A DNA stretch of 64,000 nt from Cupriavidus taiwanensis (GTDB lineage: Bacteria > Pseudomonadota > Gammaproteobacteria > Burkholderiales > Burkholderiaceae), in contig NZ_LT984804.1 of NCBI RefSeq assembly GCF_900250115.1, forward strand, positions 1,565,301-1,629,300, read 5' to 3'. Within the stretch, counting starts at the first letter, position 1, and the number at the start of each line of letters is the position of its first letter. Made by a program: the position numbers and the translations under genes. Shown piece by piece: positions 37,001 through 44,592 of this stretch. Under the pieces are notes generated by a model. That model was not told the DNA's origin, searched no databases, and worked only from the letters and a program-made list of their open reading frames with translations.

Positions 37001-40000
37001 TCAGCAACTGGTCGAGCATGGCGTTGCCGCGCACGCGCTCGCCGTTCAGCAGCCGGTATTCGTTGTTGGTGTTGCGCCCGGCCACTTCCACCGCCACCAC
37101 CGCCTGCGGCTTGTGCAGCGCCAGCAGCGCGCGCGACTGGCGCCCGGCGCTGGCGAAGTCCCGGGCCGAGAAGGTCTCGACGCGCGCATCGGGCTGGTTC
37201 AGGTCCTGGCGCAGCATCTGGCGCAGCGTGCGCGCATGGGCGCGGTCGGTGACATAGACCACGTCCTTGCCCAGCGAGGCCAGGTAGGCGCCGAGCGAGG
37301 CCGCCCCGACCGGGCCGTTGGTCTCGGCGCGGCCATGGGCGGTCAGCGGACCGGTGACGATCATCACCGAGTCCAGGTCCGCCAGCGCGCGCGCGGCCAT
37401 CTCGGCGCCGTAGGGCACGCCGATGTTTTCCATGCTGCCGTCGATCCACAGCACATTGTCCAGCGGCGAGATCGCGTTCTGCCGCAGCGACATGCGCGCC
37501 GGCGCTTCGGGCCCGTCGGCTCGCGCCACCACCGCGGGGCCGTGGCTCACCGTGCGGCGCTGCACGCCGGCCTCGCCGTCGCCCGACAGGTGGCGCGGCG
37601 CGCGCGCCAGCGCCGGCGTGCCGCTGGCGCCGCGGCGGCGCGAGGCCGGAGCCGGCGCGTCGGCGCGGCTGCCACCGCTGCGCTCGCCCGACCGGCTGCG
37701 CGCGGCGGACTCGGTCGCGTAGCGCGCCATGGCGCGGCTCATGGCGCGGTCCATCATGCCGTGGATCACCCGTTCCTGCAGCATCGCGCCGCGCGTGACC
37801 GCCATGTCGAAGGCCGCGGCGGTGCTGAGCCTGGCCGATTGCCAGGGCGTGAGCCGGTGTGGCGTGCGCAGGTCGGGGGCCGCGGCCGTGCCGCCGTTGC
37901 TGCGCTCCGGGGGCGCCGGCCTGGCCGCGGCCGGCGTGGCTTCACCGTCGGCCTGCTTGCCGGAGCGGCCGGACTGGCCGTCGGCATCGGGGCGTGCGAG
38001 CGGCTGGCTCTCGGCGTCGCGACCGGCCACGCCCTGGCGCGTGCTGGGCCGAGTGGGGGGCCGATTGGTGGACCGAGTCGCGCCCGGCACGCCCTCGCCG
38101 TCGCGGAAGGCCCCCAGCGCTTCCGGTGCCAGGCCGCGCCCCGGGGCGCCGATGCCGGCCGGATCGCCCGCGCCGGCGCCGCGCCCGCGCATGGCCTGGT
38201 AACCGTCGCGCACCGACTCGCCGATGCGCTTCTGCAGCGCCATCGGCAGCATCTGCGTGGCGCCCATCAGCAGCATGGCGCTGTTCTGCAGTTTCTCCGA
38301 CACGCTCATCTCGCTGCCGTGCTCGGCGAACATGGCGGCCTGCTGCAGGGTCTGCACGCCGCCGATGCCGAAGCCCACGCCGTTGAGCACGCGGCTGGCG
38401 CTGCCGTAGTGGCCGGCGCTGTGGGTCAGCATGCCGCCCGCCATCTGGCGCAGCGGGCTGGTGCTGCCGGCCAGGCGGGTGCCGGCGTTCATCGCCAGCG
38501 CGCCGGTCTTGGCCAGGCCCATGCCGCCCATGCCCGCCAGCGAGCCGGCCACGTTGAGCCACTGCGCCATCGCTTCCTGGCTGCTGAAGGGATTGACCGA
38601 GCGGCCATGGTCCGAAATATTGTCCAGCGCGGCCCACGAGGTGCCGACGCCATAGCCCATGCTGCCCACCATGCCGACCCACGCCGCGGCCACCAGCGGC
38701 GTCAGCGTGCCGCCCGAGGCCACCGCCAGCACCCCGCCCGCGACCGCGCCGACCGCGGCCACGCCGAGGTTGACCCAGCCCCACACCTTCTCGCTGGTGG
38801 TGACGATATGCGCGTCCATCGCGGCGTAGTCGACATGGCCGTCGCGGCCCAGCTCCAGGTTCTCGGCAAAGTACACCGTGCCCTTGTCGGAGAGCAGGTT
38901 GTTCTCCTGGAAATCGCGCTTCGCGTCCAGTTCTTCCTTGCCATAGACGGCGCCCTGGTCGTCGACCCACAGGGTCTTGCCGTCCTTGCCCTCGAACGCG
39001 AACACCGAGGTCTGGTACGGCACTCCGCCGGGACCGGCCACGTACATCGGGATCGCCTTGACCGTGGTGCCGGCCTTGGCATCTTCCGCGATCTGCTCCC
39101 GGATCGCCTTGGCGTCGCCCTGCGGTGCACCCAGGGCGATGGCCGCGGACAGCCCTTTCTCGTCCGAGGCCTTGGCGCTGAGTTCTTCCTTGCGCATTGC
39201 CAGGCTGTCGAAGGTCTGCCGCAGGATTTCGTCCTTGTCGAGCTCGAAGCGCTGGTTGGCCTCCTTGGCCTCGTCGGTGCCGGCGTAGTCCTCGCTGCCG
39301 CGCTGCACCGCATTGCGCAGGTAAACGTCTGACATCACCGGCGCGTCCTTGCTCGACTTCAGCGACTGCTCGAATGCGGCCGACAGCCCGACATGGCCCC
39401 TGGCGGCGGCGTCCTGGGCACCGCCGTAGATGCGTCCCTGGCGCGACGAGCCGCCCTGGTTCATCATCATCAGCAGGCTGACCTCGTTGTCGCGGTCGCT
39501 CAGCCAGCTGGCCGTGCTGGTCGCGGCCGGGGCCGTGCCGGGCTTCGCCTGTGGGTTGCGCGCGTAATACCCGGCGTCGGCCGCATCGACCACCGCCGAC
39601 AGGCCATGGTAGAAGTCGTCCCAGTCGTTGTAGCCCGGCGACTGGCTGTTGTTGCGCCCGGTCCAGTCGTTGCTGTATTCGGTCTTCACCGTATCGAGCA
39701 GCGTGCCGGCGTCTTCCTCGATCAGGTGCGGCGCCACTTCCTGCAGGTACACGCCCACCTTGTCGGCGTACATCTTCTCCTGGCCGATGATGGGCCGGCC
39801 CCGGTCGTCGTGGGTCTTGTTCTTCAGGCCCTTGTCCATCGACGCTTCGATCTGCGCCTTGAACAGGTCGCCGCTGAAGCGGTCGTTATGGACATCGACG
39901 TAAAGCTGGCGTTCCTCGGGCGTCTGCGCCGCATCGGCGCCGGCCTTGCGCATCTGCAGCGCGCCGGTGACGTCGCCGCTGTCCAGCTTCTGGTCGATGC

Positions 40001-41690
40001 CGCGGGTCATGGCGTCCACGCGCAGCGGCACCGAGCCCTCCATGTAGCCGAGCATCCGGTTCAGGCCGCTGGCGGTCTGGTCGCGCTCGGCCTGGCTGAG
40101 CCTGGGATCCTCGCTGCGCGCCTTGAGCTGCTCGACGGTGTAGCCGAGCAGGCCCTTCTCTGCGACGCCCTTGTCGTAGGCAATCCGGGCCGGATCGGTC
40201 GCCGGCAGGTCGGGGGCCGGAACCAGGCTGTCGGCGCCCAGCGCCTTGTACATGACGTAGCCGGCCGGGTTGTGTTCCATCAGCGCGCGCTCGGCCTGCG
40301 GCAGGTCGCGTGGCGTGGCCGAATTGGGGTCGGTCTTGGCCTGCGGATCCAGCGTCAGTCCCTGCGCCTGCGCCATCGCGAGGGTGGTGGGATCGTTCCG
40401 CGCCAGCTCGCGCTCGAACTCGGTGGATGGCGTCAGGTGTTCCATCTCGCCGGCGATGCGCCCGCGCAGGTCGACCCGGTCGATCAGCTGGCCCATGCCG
40501 CCTTCGGTGCCGTAGCGCGCCTTCAGGTCCTGCACCGCCTGCTGGCGATAGCTGTCCGGCACCTTGACACCCTGCCCCGACGCCAGCGCCTTCAGCTGCG
40601 CGTCGGCGTCGCTGACCTTGCCGTTGGCCAGGGTCAGGTCGTACGAACGGTCCGCCATCGAGATGGTGCGGTCGTGCGGATCGTTGCGCAGGTCCTTCAG
40701 GGCCTGGTCGGCGTCCTGCTTGTAGCCGTTGGCCGCGACCGTGTCGATCTCTTTCTGCATGGCATCGAGGAAGGTATCCTCGGCCTTTACCCGTTCCTGC
40801 CGTGCTTGCTCAAGGGCGTCGCGCGCCGCCACCAGCTGGTCGTCGGCCTCGAGCTCGAAGCGCCGGATGCCGCCGGGAATCTTCAGGTAGGCGGCCTGTT
40901 CCTCGGCGACTTTCGCCGCGGCCTGCTGCTCCTTGTCCTGCGCCAGCACCACGTTGAAGCGCGCGCCCTGGGTGTCGCGCGCCTGCTGCGTGCCCTCGTC
41001 CTTCAGGAATTGCGTCTTGGTCTGTTCGATGTTCAGCGCAACGTTGGGATCGTCATAGCGCTTGCGGATCTCCTCGGCCTTGGCCTCGACCGCGGCCTTG
41101 ACATCCTTGCCGGTGGCCGCGGCGTTGTTGGCGGCCACGCGCAGCTCGTTCTGCGCGCCGCCCATCACGTTGCCGTACTTGAGGCCGAGCGGCTGCCACT
41201 GCTTGTCGGTCATGGCGCGGCCGTCGAGCTTGGCCACGACCTTGTCATAGGCGTCCTGCGCTTGCTGCTGCCAACCATCGGTCAGCGCCCTGGCATCGCT
41301 TTCCTTCTTCTTGCGTGCTGCCTCGGCGGGGTCGGTCTGGGGTTTCTCGGGCGCCGGCGCATCGACCTGCATCGCCCTGGGTGCCTGCGCGCCTGGGGTG
41401 CCGGTGGTGTAAAGCGCCGGCGTCACCGCGACCGCCTGCGGCTTGTCCGGCTGGTCGGCTGGCTTCGCCTGCTGGTCTTGCTGGGTTTGCTGCGACTGTT
41501 GAGCCTGCTGAGTGTTCTGGGTGTCCTGCTGGCGCTGGGTCTCGCGCGCCTCGGCCGCGCGCTGGGCGCGTTCGGCGGCTTCGCGCGCGGCCCGCTCGGC
41601 GGCCTCGCGCGCGGCTTCGGCGGCGGCGCGGGCCGCGGCCTCGGCGGCCGCGCGCGCGGCGGCCCGGATGGCATCCATGAAATCCAGCAT
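31011..41690 (-). CDS. Giant 3559-aa multidomain protein: glutamate racemase-like plus two D-glutamate cyclase-like domains, kinase-like domain
   Basis: Domains in order. 1-76: Ala/Arg/Glu-rich coiled coil and Gln-rich stretch. 80-1050: long helical, mostly unrecognised region with hydrophobic segments (~970-1020). ~1415-1700: first DUF4392 (D-glutamate cyclase)-like domain (VMIVTGP, AVGDHGNEAGM). ~1730-1960: MurI-like racemase with D1737 in FDSSNGG and the two Cys motifs, C1805 in ACNTAC and C1922 in CCTHYP. ~2050-2318: second DUF4392 domain, more canonical (VMLVTGF, HNMRG, GVGDGGNEAGM). ~2390-2830: two alpha/beta repeats (VVLYGCYGQDGAV, PIVLALDGAHGPQG). ~2860-3035: kinase-like segment (GSGGAKTVFALG, LHLGDVEF, VADL). 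~3100-3430: hydrophobic segments. 3495-3559: LysM-like tail. AGGAG precedes the ATG. Predicted chemistry is L-Glu to D-Glu to 5-oxo-D-proline. The promoter carries the motif shared with type III operons, so a secreted effector is the favoured guess; the function is untested. Confidence 0.8.
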   Translation of the reverse strand: MLDFMDAIRAAARAAAEAAARAAAEAAREAAERAAREAAERAQRAAEARETQRQQDTQNTQQAQQSQQTQQDQQAKPADQPDKPQAVAVTPALYTTGTPGAQAPRAMQVDAPAPEKPQTDPAEAARKKKESDARALTDGWQQQAQDAYDKVVAKLDGRAMTDKQWQPLGLKYGNVMGGAQNELRVAANNAAATGKDVKAAVEAKAEEIRKRYDDPNVALNIEQTKTQFLKDEGTQQARDTQGARFNVVLAQDKEQQAAAKVAEEQAAYLKIPGGIRRFELEADDQLVAARDALEQARQERVKAEDTFLDAMQKEIDTVAANGYKQDADQALKDLRNDPHDRTISMADRSYDLTLANGKVSDADAQLKALASGQGVKVPDSYRQQAVQDLKARYGTEGGMGQLIDRVDLRGRIAGEMEHLTPSTEFERELARNDPTTLAMAQAQGLTLDPQAKTDPNSATPRDLPQAERALMEHNPAGYVMYKALGADSLVPAPDLPATDPARIAYDKGVAEKGLLGYTVEQLKARSEDPRLSQAERDQTASGLNRMLGYMEGSVPLRVDAMTRGIDQKLDSGDVTGALQMRKAGADAAQTPEERQLYVDVHNDRFSGDLFKAQIEASMDKGLKNKTHDDRGRPIIGQEKMYADKVGVYLQEVAPHLIEEDAGTLLDTVKTEYSNDWTGRNNSQSPGYNDWDDFYHGLSAVVDAADAGYYARNPQAKPGTAPAATSTASWLSDRDNEVSLLMMMNQGGSSRQGRIYGGAQDAAARGHVGLSAAFEQSLKSSKDAPVMSDVYLRNAVQRGSEDYAGTDEAKEANQRFELDKDEILRQTFDSLAMRKEELSAKASDEKGLSAAIALGAPQGDAKAIREQIAEDAKAGTTVKAIPMYVAGPGGVPYQTSVFAFEGKDGKTLWVDDQGAVYGKEELDAKRDFQENNLLSDKGTVYFAENLELGRDGHVDYAAMDAHIVTTSEKVWGWVNLGVAAVGAVAGGVLAVASGGTLTPLVAAAWVGMVGSMGYGVGTSWAALDNISDHGRSVNPFSSQEAMAQWLNVAGSLAGMGGMGLAKTGALAMNAGTRLAGSTSPLRQMAGGMLTHSAGHYGSASRVLNGVGFGIGGVQTLQQAAMFAEHGSEMSVSEKLQNSAMLLMGATQMLPMALQKRIGESVRDGYQAMRGRGAGAGDPAGIGAPGRGLAPEALGAFRDGEGVPGATRSTNRPPTRPSTRQGVAGRDAESQPLARPDADGQSGRSGKQADGEATPAAARPAPPERSNGGTAAAPDLRTPHRLTPWQSARLSTAAAFDMAVTRGAMLQERVIHGMMDRAMSRAMARYATESAARSRSGERSGGSRADAPAPASRRRGASGTPALARAPRHLSGDGEAGVQRRTVSHGPAVVARADGPEAPARMSLRQNAISPLDNVLWIDGSMENIGVPYGAEMAARALADLDSVMIVTGPLTAHGRAETNGPVGAASLGAYLASLGKDVVYVTDRAHARTLRQMLRQDLNQPDARVETFSARDFASAGRQSRALLALHKPQAVVAVEVAGRNTNNEYRLLNGERVRGNAMLDQLLIDANDIADMVTIAVGDHGNEAGMRAARDRLLRDMAVTEQLADSWSDVGADHLVTGMNSNLAAQAIGFGVQRALGRDSGMPSVETVGALLDTMARHKARDGVTLEVGATSVRGYDKTVQKGVYELLQKAAERLPAGLDMAQLFEGIQRRFLPDGIDPADFGIRVQDDAIVITAFDSSNGGLLAAQNIARHTYAMTGKAVQVVAFTDHAAGTYGGRERGDLVNLVHAGVVAAQKARGAVDLFACNTACTAFPEALAGTHQAKVVNLIMQTAPRIVTEGGARPVVVATPGTVRLHAYLEAVAEASGGSVTVKEIGATEWADAVNNLMHLADGAQLEQLKGLVAKYLNAEQIPSDATSLWFCCTHYPALETLVRQQLDAIGRSDVRLIDPMQYQARKGVEMLVDQGLIERGALLEQPLDPSAVPDDKTLPTIVFTTGQPSRVSGLAHAMGRRPDIRVFKTAFGEAADVSPALALVDGGRHLAPVDRISFNYIGRGLREFYMPGGAERAAASLEDASNVMLVTGFSVAKDMPETDGPPGTAELGRALRLRGKQVTYVVDSANRPILEGILREMGEPLDNIRVFDAPVGSAAEPARALLREVGPDRVMAIELPSRSARGTKHNMRGIGIDDFNPALDQIVLEANAIDGIETLGVGDGGNEAGMGGVGGLIPRALDGSDIAAVVPVDHVVTASVSNWGAYAVSALLLRRGNMPERFQSPEELGRVLQAAADAGAVDGVSRERVATVDGFSTEVHQAVITLYGRAAAGGQPHGPGAARAPLPGGPALARTPLADAAKAVVAHGGQLPRKAAAASRADAAGSRPAAMPAARPEIRDGSWSVRDGAPSPKAIETTVDGIHESGGRLAGVHYLVTHGDGLSVPLRAGLPEASFLSLQQAMRDLGPALQAGGNFRIAIVSQREAARHGAVDARSVVGTVPLSLRGHKPHAQGFALNPDYHGEIRAALPDDFSAGLPLVRQQDGRRIDVLAQLEQFPRGRADLDLAQQAGHKTFDDEAVAVSVPQVPGHFTVRAEGLFGGIAMRAGDGPSALLDAPAVIDRIRAHPDYQEGTPVVLYGCYGQDGAVSLVQQLATGLNARVYGADGRLEVDAFRAPGSDLAHGARLRVAADPATMAASGAPVHVQDGGRFHGAMPALPVVAVTSGGKPVRQHGARAAGDPVPASWRQAPDRWAELALGEPAVRVNAPRDHLVVVGAVRPEGGLRGEAGEGIGAHELAFQLAHDWEPGQPIVLALDGAHGPQGRMLAQQVADVMRTEVLVPEFALRRGAYAQDPAKSQIDLAQPGSWRRLSPQPDPYAGHSFKIDHHGNVFLRRPDGSRERVRLEAYLGPRLGSGGAKTVFALGKDLAVGIANEAWLGDMVHGERAAMAEAAGAHGLNTVRSFGPASFEAFGRPAIGYERYAASTKDLFDATGQLRPEHAALLNERSARDIAALVDTMTTRKLHLGDVEFALFPGGAVKVADLTHVETGADASQGSAVYRMLDRMQQAARARGDDGTRGGVGGEGGVVRATISHGPAGNPPPPGSNGPRPWKVRTALTVSAAGTFAAASGAAAISAQTGANLVLTSAGCFIYRGSVAMGRTVHAGKVIRRAGTHTPADIAWLRRALTEKPGTAVWGINAKNQQKFARALDQLEAYAHHADKKDLPEAADKIREAQAELGTIGAALLTPDTRAGQVNDALQLGTLAINNGNTMLWFGEHGVTQIGEPLTYSSAVFLAANSVLSTVNFAARAGYHTGLAQPALLGARLRKFVMNAYSVGAVPLAVADMVHTGGVVGAIEAGSLAVFGIGAHLQSRNEQKLINAEKNRLARAADPDAVDQPVTPWLAQKWDFFGRAMPKGLVLLGGGVIVNFGAKILVELLKDDDKGGPRPAPTPGGGPSTPPTAAPGVPTPPQQPPKEPPRETPKERPASGSVRVQPYSPDHVAGATLWGIAGAHLDTLLSDGQKAEAQARAMTPDQQVANFALRELINLNPRYRLADDPDHLEPGWELDVTR

Positions 41691-41785
41691 GACGCAAGTC
41701 TCCTGGCGACGCCGGCGCCTGCCGGCAGTTCAGACGGTTGCCGATGCCCCGGCACGCGGGCAAGCCGCGGGCATCATGCCCGCCG

Positions 41786-41830
41786 ATTCTGCGCGCCATG
41801 GCCGGGCAGGCCAACTATGGAAATTCGTAG
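41786..41830 (-). promoter_or_regulatory. Predicted promoter of the giant protein gene (CTACG-type box and -10-like hexamer)
   Basis: Minus strand: CTACGAATTTCCATAG (41830-41815), a one-mismatch copy of CTACG-N6-CGTAG, then 24-25 nt and CAGAAT as a weak -10 (41791-41786). It lies in the 155-bp gap between the DUF1445 stop (41846) and the giant's ATG (41690), so the giant gene probably has its own promoter. The box start CTACGAAT is identical to the one before sctV. Confidence 0.55.
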
Positions 41831-41845
41831 GCCCGCTGCCCGAGG

Positions 41846-42649
41846 CTAGAGGCCGTTGTTATCGAGGTCGGTCACCAGCATGCAGCCCGGCGCATGGGTG
41901 ATGCAGATCTCGGGCCGCGCCTCCCGGATCACCGCCTGCGGCGTGACGCCGCAGGCCCAGAACACCGGGATTTCATCGGCGTCGAGCGGCACCGCGTCGC
42001 CGTAGTCCGGCGACTCGATATCCTCGATGCCGATCAGCCGCGGGTCGCCGATATGCACGGGCGCGCCGTGCACGTCGGGATAGCGCGCGGTGATCTCGGT
42101 GGCCAGGATCGCGTGGGCGGCCTTGAGCGGGCGCATCGACACCACCAGCTTGCCCGACAGCCGTCCCGCCGGGCAGGTCTCGATCGCGGTGCGGTACATG
42201 GCCACGTTGCGGCCCAGGTTGATGTGCTTGAGCGGCACGTTGGCCGCGATCAGCGCCTGCTCGAACGAGAACGAGCAGCCGATGGCAAAGGCGACGAAGT
42301 CGTCGCGCCACAGCTCGGTGATGCCGGTGGTCTCGTGGTAGGCGTTGCCGTCGCGGTAGACCCGGTACCTCGGCACGTCGGTGCGGATGTCGACGTCGCG
42401 CCCGAGGTTGCGGAACACCGGGTCGCCCGGATCGGTCACGTCGATCAGCGGGCAGGCCTTGCGGTTGAGCGCGCAGAACTGCAGGAAGTCGTAGGCCCAG
42501 TCGCGCGTCAGGATCACGATGTTGGCCTGCACATGGCCGCGCGCCAGGCCGCTGGTGTGGCCACGGTAGCGGCCCGCGCGGATCAGCTGGCGCAGGGCGG
42601 CGGGGTCTTCGGGCAAGAGCGAGGCGGCGTGCTGGAGCGGCTGGTTCAT
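41846..42649 (-). CDS. DUF1445 family protein (putative hydro-lyase; D-glutamate cyclase-associated)
   Basis: 267 residues, the usual length of DUF1445 proteins. Signatures: [80 protein letters not shown] and a C-terminal [20 protein letters not shown] then [15 protein letters not shown]. In mammalian mitochondrial D-glutamate cyclase (DGLUCY) a DUF1445 part is fused to a DUF4392 part. Here the DUF1445 gene lies directly upstream of, and on the same strand as, a protein with two DUF4392-like domains, 155 bp away. That supports shared metabolism of D-glutamate or 5-oxo-D-proline. A LysR gene lies upstream. The ATG at 42649 is set by homology; the ribosome-binding site is weak. Confidence 0.9.
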   Translation of the reverse strand: MNQPLQHAASLLPEDPAALRQLIRAGRYRGHTSGLARGHVQANIVILTRDWAYDFLQFCALNRKACPLIDVTDPGDPVFRNLGRDVDIRTDVPRYRVYRDGNAYHETTGITELWRDDFVAFAIGCSFSFEQALIAANVPLKHINLGRNVAMYRTAIETCPAGRLSGKLVVSMRPLKAAHAILATEITARYPDVHGAPVHIGDPRLIGIEDIESPDYGDAVPLDADEIPVFWACGVTPQAVIREARPEICITHAPGCMLVTDLDNNGL

Positions 42650-42767
42650 GGTCGGCAGGCAGGCGCCGGGCGGCGCGAAAGTCGGGTTGACCTGCCGATT
42701 CTGGGCGCCCGCCGGCGCCGGCGTCCAACAAATCTTTCGGATCGAGCGCGATAAAGGAATCCGATGA

Positions 42768-43718
42768 CTACGAGCCCGCGTGGGGCGCCGCGCCGGGCGG
42801 CTGCATCGGCACCGCCATGTCCTCGCCGACCTCGGCGCAGAATTCCGCCACCACGCCGGTGGCCAGCTCGACGATCGACTCGTTGACCTCCAGCCCGGCG
42901 CCGATGCGCCAGGAGGCAACGATATCGAGCGCGGGCGGATGGTTCTCCACCGCCACCACCGACAGCGTGCCGTCGGCCAGTTCCTTGCGCACCAGTGCCG
43001 GCGGCACCGCGCCGATGCCGAAGCCATCGCCGATCAGCCGCGTCATCGCCGCCACCGAATTCACGCAGTTGATGCGCGGCGAGGCCACGCCGTTCAGGTG
43101 GAACAGGCTCAGGATGTCCTGGTGCGGGCGCGAGTTCTTGACGAAGGTGATGACGCGCTCGGCGGCCAGTTCTTCGAGCGAGGCATAGGGCCGGTCACAG
43201 GCGGAGCCGGTGGCGACGATCCAGCGGATCGGGTACCGCGCCAGTTCGACATTGCGCACCGTTTCCAGCCGCAGCAGGTCGGTCTGGAAGATCACGTCGA
43301 GATAGCCCTTCTGCAGCTGGTCGCACAGGTTCAGCGCGGCATCGGCGGTCAGCTCGATCTCCAGCGCCGGGTAGGCCTGCATGGCGCGCTTGACCACGGT
43401 CGACAGCCAGGTATGGATCACCGAGTCCATCGCGCCGATGCGCACCCGCCCCGCGATGGCGCGCGAGCGGTCGAGCGACTGCCGCATATGGTGCATGGTG
43501 TTCACCATCTTCTCGGCATACTCCAGCACGCGCTGGCCCTCCGGCGTCAGCGTCACGCCGCGCGAATCGCGCAGGAACAGCTTGACGCCGAGGTCTTCCT
43601 CCAGCACGGCGATGCGGCTGGAGATCGAGGCCTGCGTGCTGAACAGCTTCTCCGCGGTCAGCCTGAAGCTGCGCAGGCGGGCCACCCAGACAAAGGTTTC
43701 GAGAAAGCGCAGGTTCAT
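42768..43718 (-). CDS. LysR-family transcriptional regulator
   Basis: 316 residues. The N-terminal winged HTH is [20 protein letters not shown] then [20 protein letters not shown], followed by the linker helix and a periplasmic-binding-protein-like effector domain ([40 protein letters not shown]). It lies 118 bp upstream of DUF1445 in the same direction, so it probably controls the DUF1445 gene and possibly the MFS gene at 45007 in response to a small acid (inference). A tail after residue 295 is Pro/Ala-rich. Confidence 0.93.
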   Translation of the reverse strand: MNLRFLETFVWVARLRSFRLTAEKLFSTQASISSRIAVLEEDLGVKLFLRDSRGVTLTPEGQRVLEYAEKMVNTMHHMRQSLDRSRAIAGRVRIGAMDSVIHTWLSTVVKRAMQAYPALEIELTADAALNLCDQLQKGYLDVIFQTDLLRLETVRNVELARYPIRWIVATGSACDRPYASLEELAAERVITFVKNSRPHQDILSLFHLNGVASPRINCVNSVAAMTRLIGDGFGIGAVPPALVRKELADGTLSVVAVENHPPALDIVASWRIGAGLEVNESIVELATGVVAEFCAEVGEDMAVPMQPPGAAPHAGS

Positions 43719-43861
43719 GGGCGAGGGGGTGCGGGACGGTCACTCCGGCGTCGGCATGGTGAGCGACAGAATCTACGCGATGACACAGTGGCAAACAAGC
43801 GTTTGAAAGCGGCGCCCGGTCGCGTGCGCCGCTGCTGTGCGGTATCCTGAGGCGGCCGCGC

Positions 43862-44467
43862 TTATGCTCCCAGCGGCGACGGATCTGACGGTGTCGGCGC
43901 CTGGCGCGGCGGGATCAGCGCCGGGCCGCGCGCGGCGGCTTCCTCGGCCTCCTGCTGCGCCGCTTCGGCCTGCGCCTTCATGCGCTGCAGCGCGGCCAGC
44001 ATGTCGTCGCCGAGCGCGTCGGGATACTCCGCGCGCGCGCCGTCGGGCACGGCGGACGGATCCAGCCACACCTGCCAGGTCACGCGCGTGGTGCCCACCT
44101 CCTGCCCCGGCATGGCCTGCAGCCGCCCGCGCGTATGGCTGGAGAGCTTGCGGTAGCTGTAGGAATACGGCCCCCGGTCGGTGAGCACGTCGACCGCCGG
44201 CAGGCCGCCGGCCTTGTAGGCCATGCGGCGTACCGTGCCGGGGCTGCCGCTGCCGAGCACCACACGGCAGTCCTTGTAGACGGTGTCCCAGTCCGGCACC
44301 GCGCAGTAGCCGCCGGCCAGTTCCCAGACGCGCGCCGGATCCGCCTGCACCTCGAGCGAGCGCTCCACGGGGATCAGCTGCGCGTGCGCCGGCGCCTGCC
44401 ACGCGAGCAGCAGCGCAGCCACGGCGAGCCGGAGCGTGGACAGGGTCAGGCGGGCTAGGATAGGCAT
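43862..44467 (-). CDS. Secreted SRPBCC (START/polyketide-cyclase-like) protein
   Basis: 201 residues from ATG 44467. A signal peptide (LTLSTLRLAVAALLLAWQAPAHAQ) precedes an SRPBCC ligand-binding fold: IPVERSLEVQADPARVWELA, GGYCAVPDWDTVYKDCRVVL, GTVRRMAYKAGGLPAVDVLT, PYSYSYRKLSSHTRGRLQAM and TTRVTWQVWLDPSAVPDGAR. The C-terminus is helical, Ala/Gln/Glu-rich and Pro-ended. Such folds bind hydrophobic small molecules; the periplasmic location is unusual. Its promoter carries the same box and exact 24-nt spacing to a -10-like hexamer as sctV, so it is probably expressed together with the type III system. No known type III role can be assigned. Confidence 0.78.
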   Translation of the reverse strand: MPILARLTLSTLRLAVAALLLAWQAPAHAQLIPVERSLEVQADPARVWELAGGYCAVPDWDTVYKDCRVVLGSGSPGTVRRMAYKAGGLPAVDVLTDRGPYSYSYRKLSSHTRGRLQAMPGQEVGTTRVTWQVWLDPSAVPDGARAEYPDALGDDMLAALQRMKAQAEAAQQEAEEAAARGPALIPPRQAPTPSDPSPLGA

Positions 44468-44506
44468 CGGCAAGGCGGCTCGCGCACGGACGGGGCAATG
44501 GCTGCA

Positions 44507-44552
44507 AGCCTAGCCGAGCGCGGCGGAGGATGCCATTACCGAAAGCTCGTAG
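44507..44552 (-). promoter_or_regulatory. Predicted promoter of the SRPBCC gene (CTACG-type box, N24, TAGGCT)
   Basis: Minus strand: CTACGAGCTTTCGGTA (44552-44537), exactly 24 nt, then TAGGCT (44512-44507), 39 bp before the ATG at 44467. The box has the same halves as the sctV box (CTACG-N6-CGGTA). A second, perfect dyad lies just upstream at 44576-44591. Confidence 0.6.
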
Positions 44553-44574
44553 CGGCCGTGCGCGCGCGGCCTGG

Positions 44575-44592
44575 CCTACGGATTTCCGTAGG
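44575..44592. promoter_or_regulatory. Perfect 18-bp palindrome CCTACGGATTTCCGTAGG
   Basis: A perfect dyad containing CTACG-N6-CGTAG, 23 bp upstream of the weaker box of the SRPBCC promoter in the 539-bp divergent gap 44468-45006. The centre-to-centre distance of the two boxes is 39 bp, about four helical turns. It may act on the SRPBCC gene or on the divergent MFS gene. The rest of the gap holds a GGCCCGTG/CACGGGCC hairpin (44687-44712) and no gene. Confidence 0.65.

Noticed and set aside
32862..39332. A 2156-codon open frame on the plus strand opposite the giant gene
   Set aside because: It is low-complexity, His/Gln/Arg/Ala-rich with no recognisable motifs, and is the mirror frame of a high-GC gene with clear domains on the other strand.
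29420..41690. Fic and giant protein as a toxin-antitoxin or toxin-immunity pair
   Set aside because: The genes converge rather than form an operon, both look like enzymes, and no small immunity-type gene lies between them.
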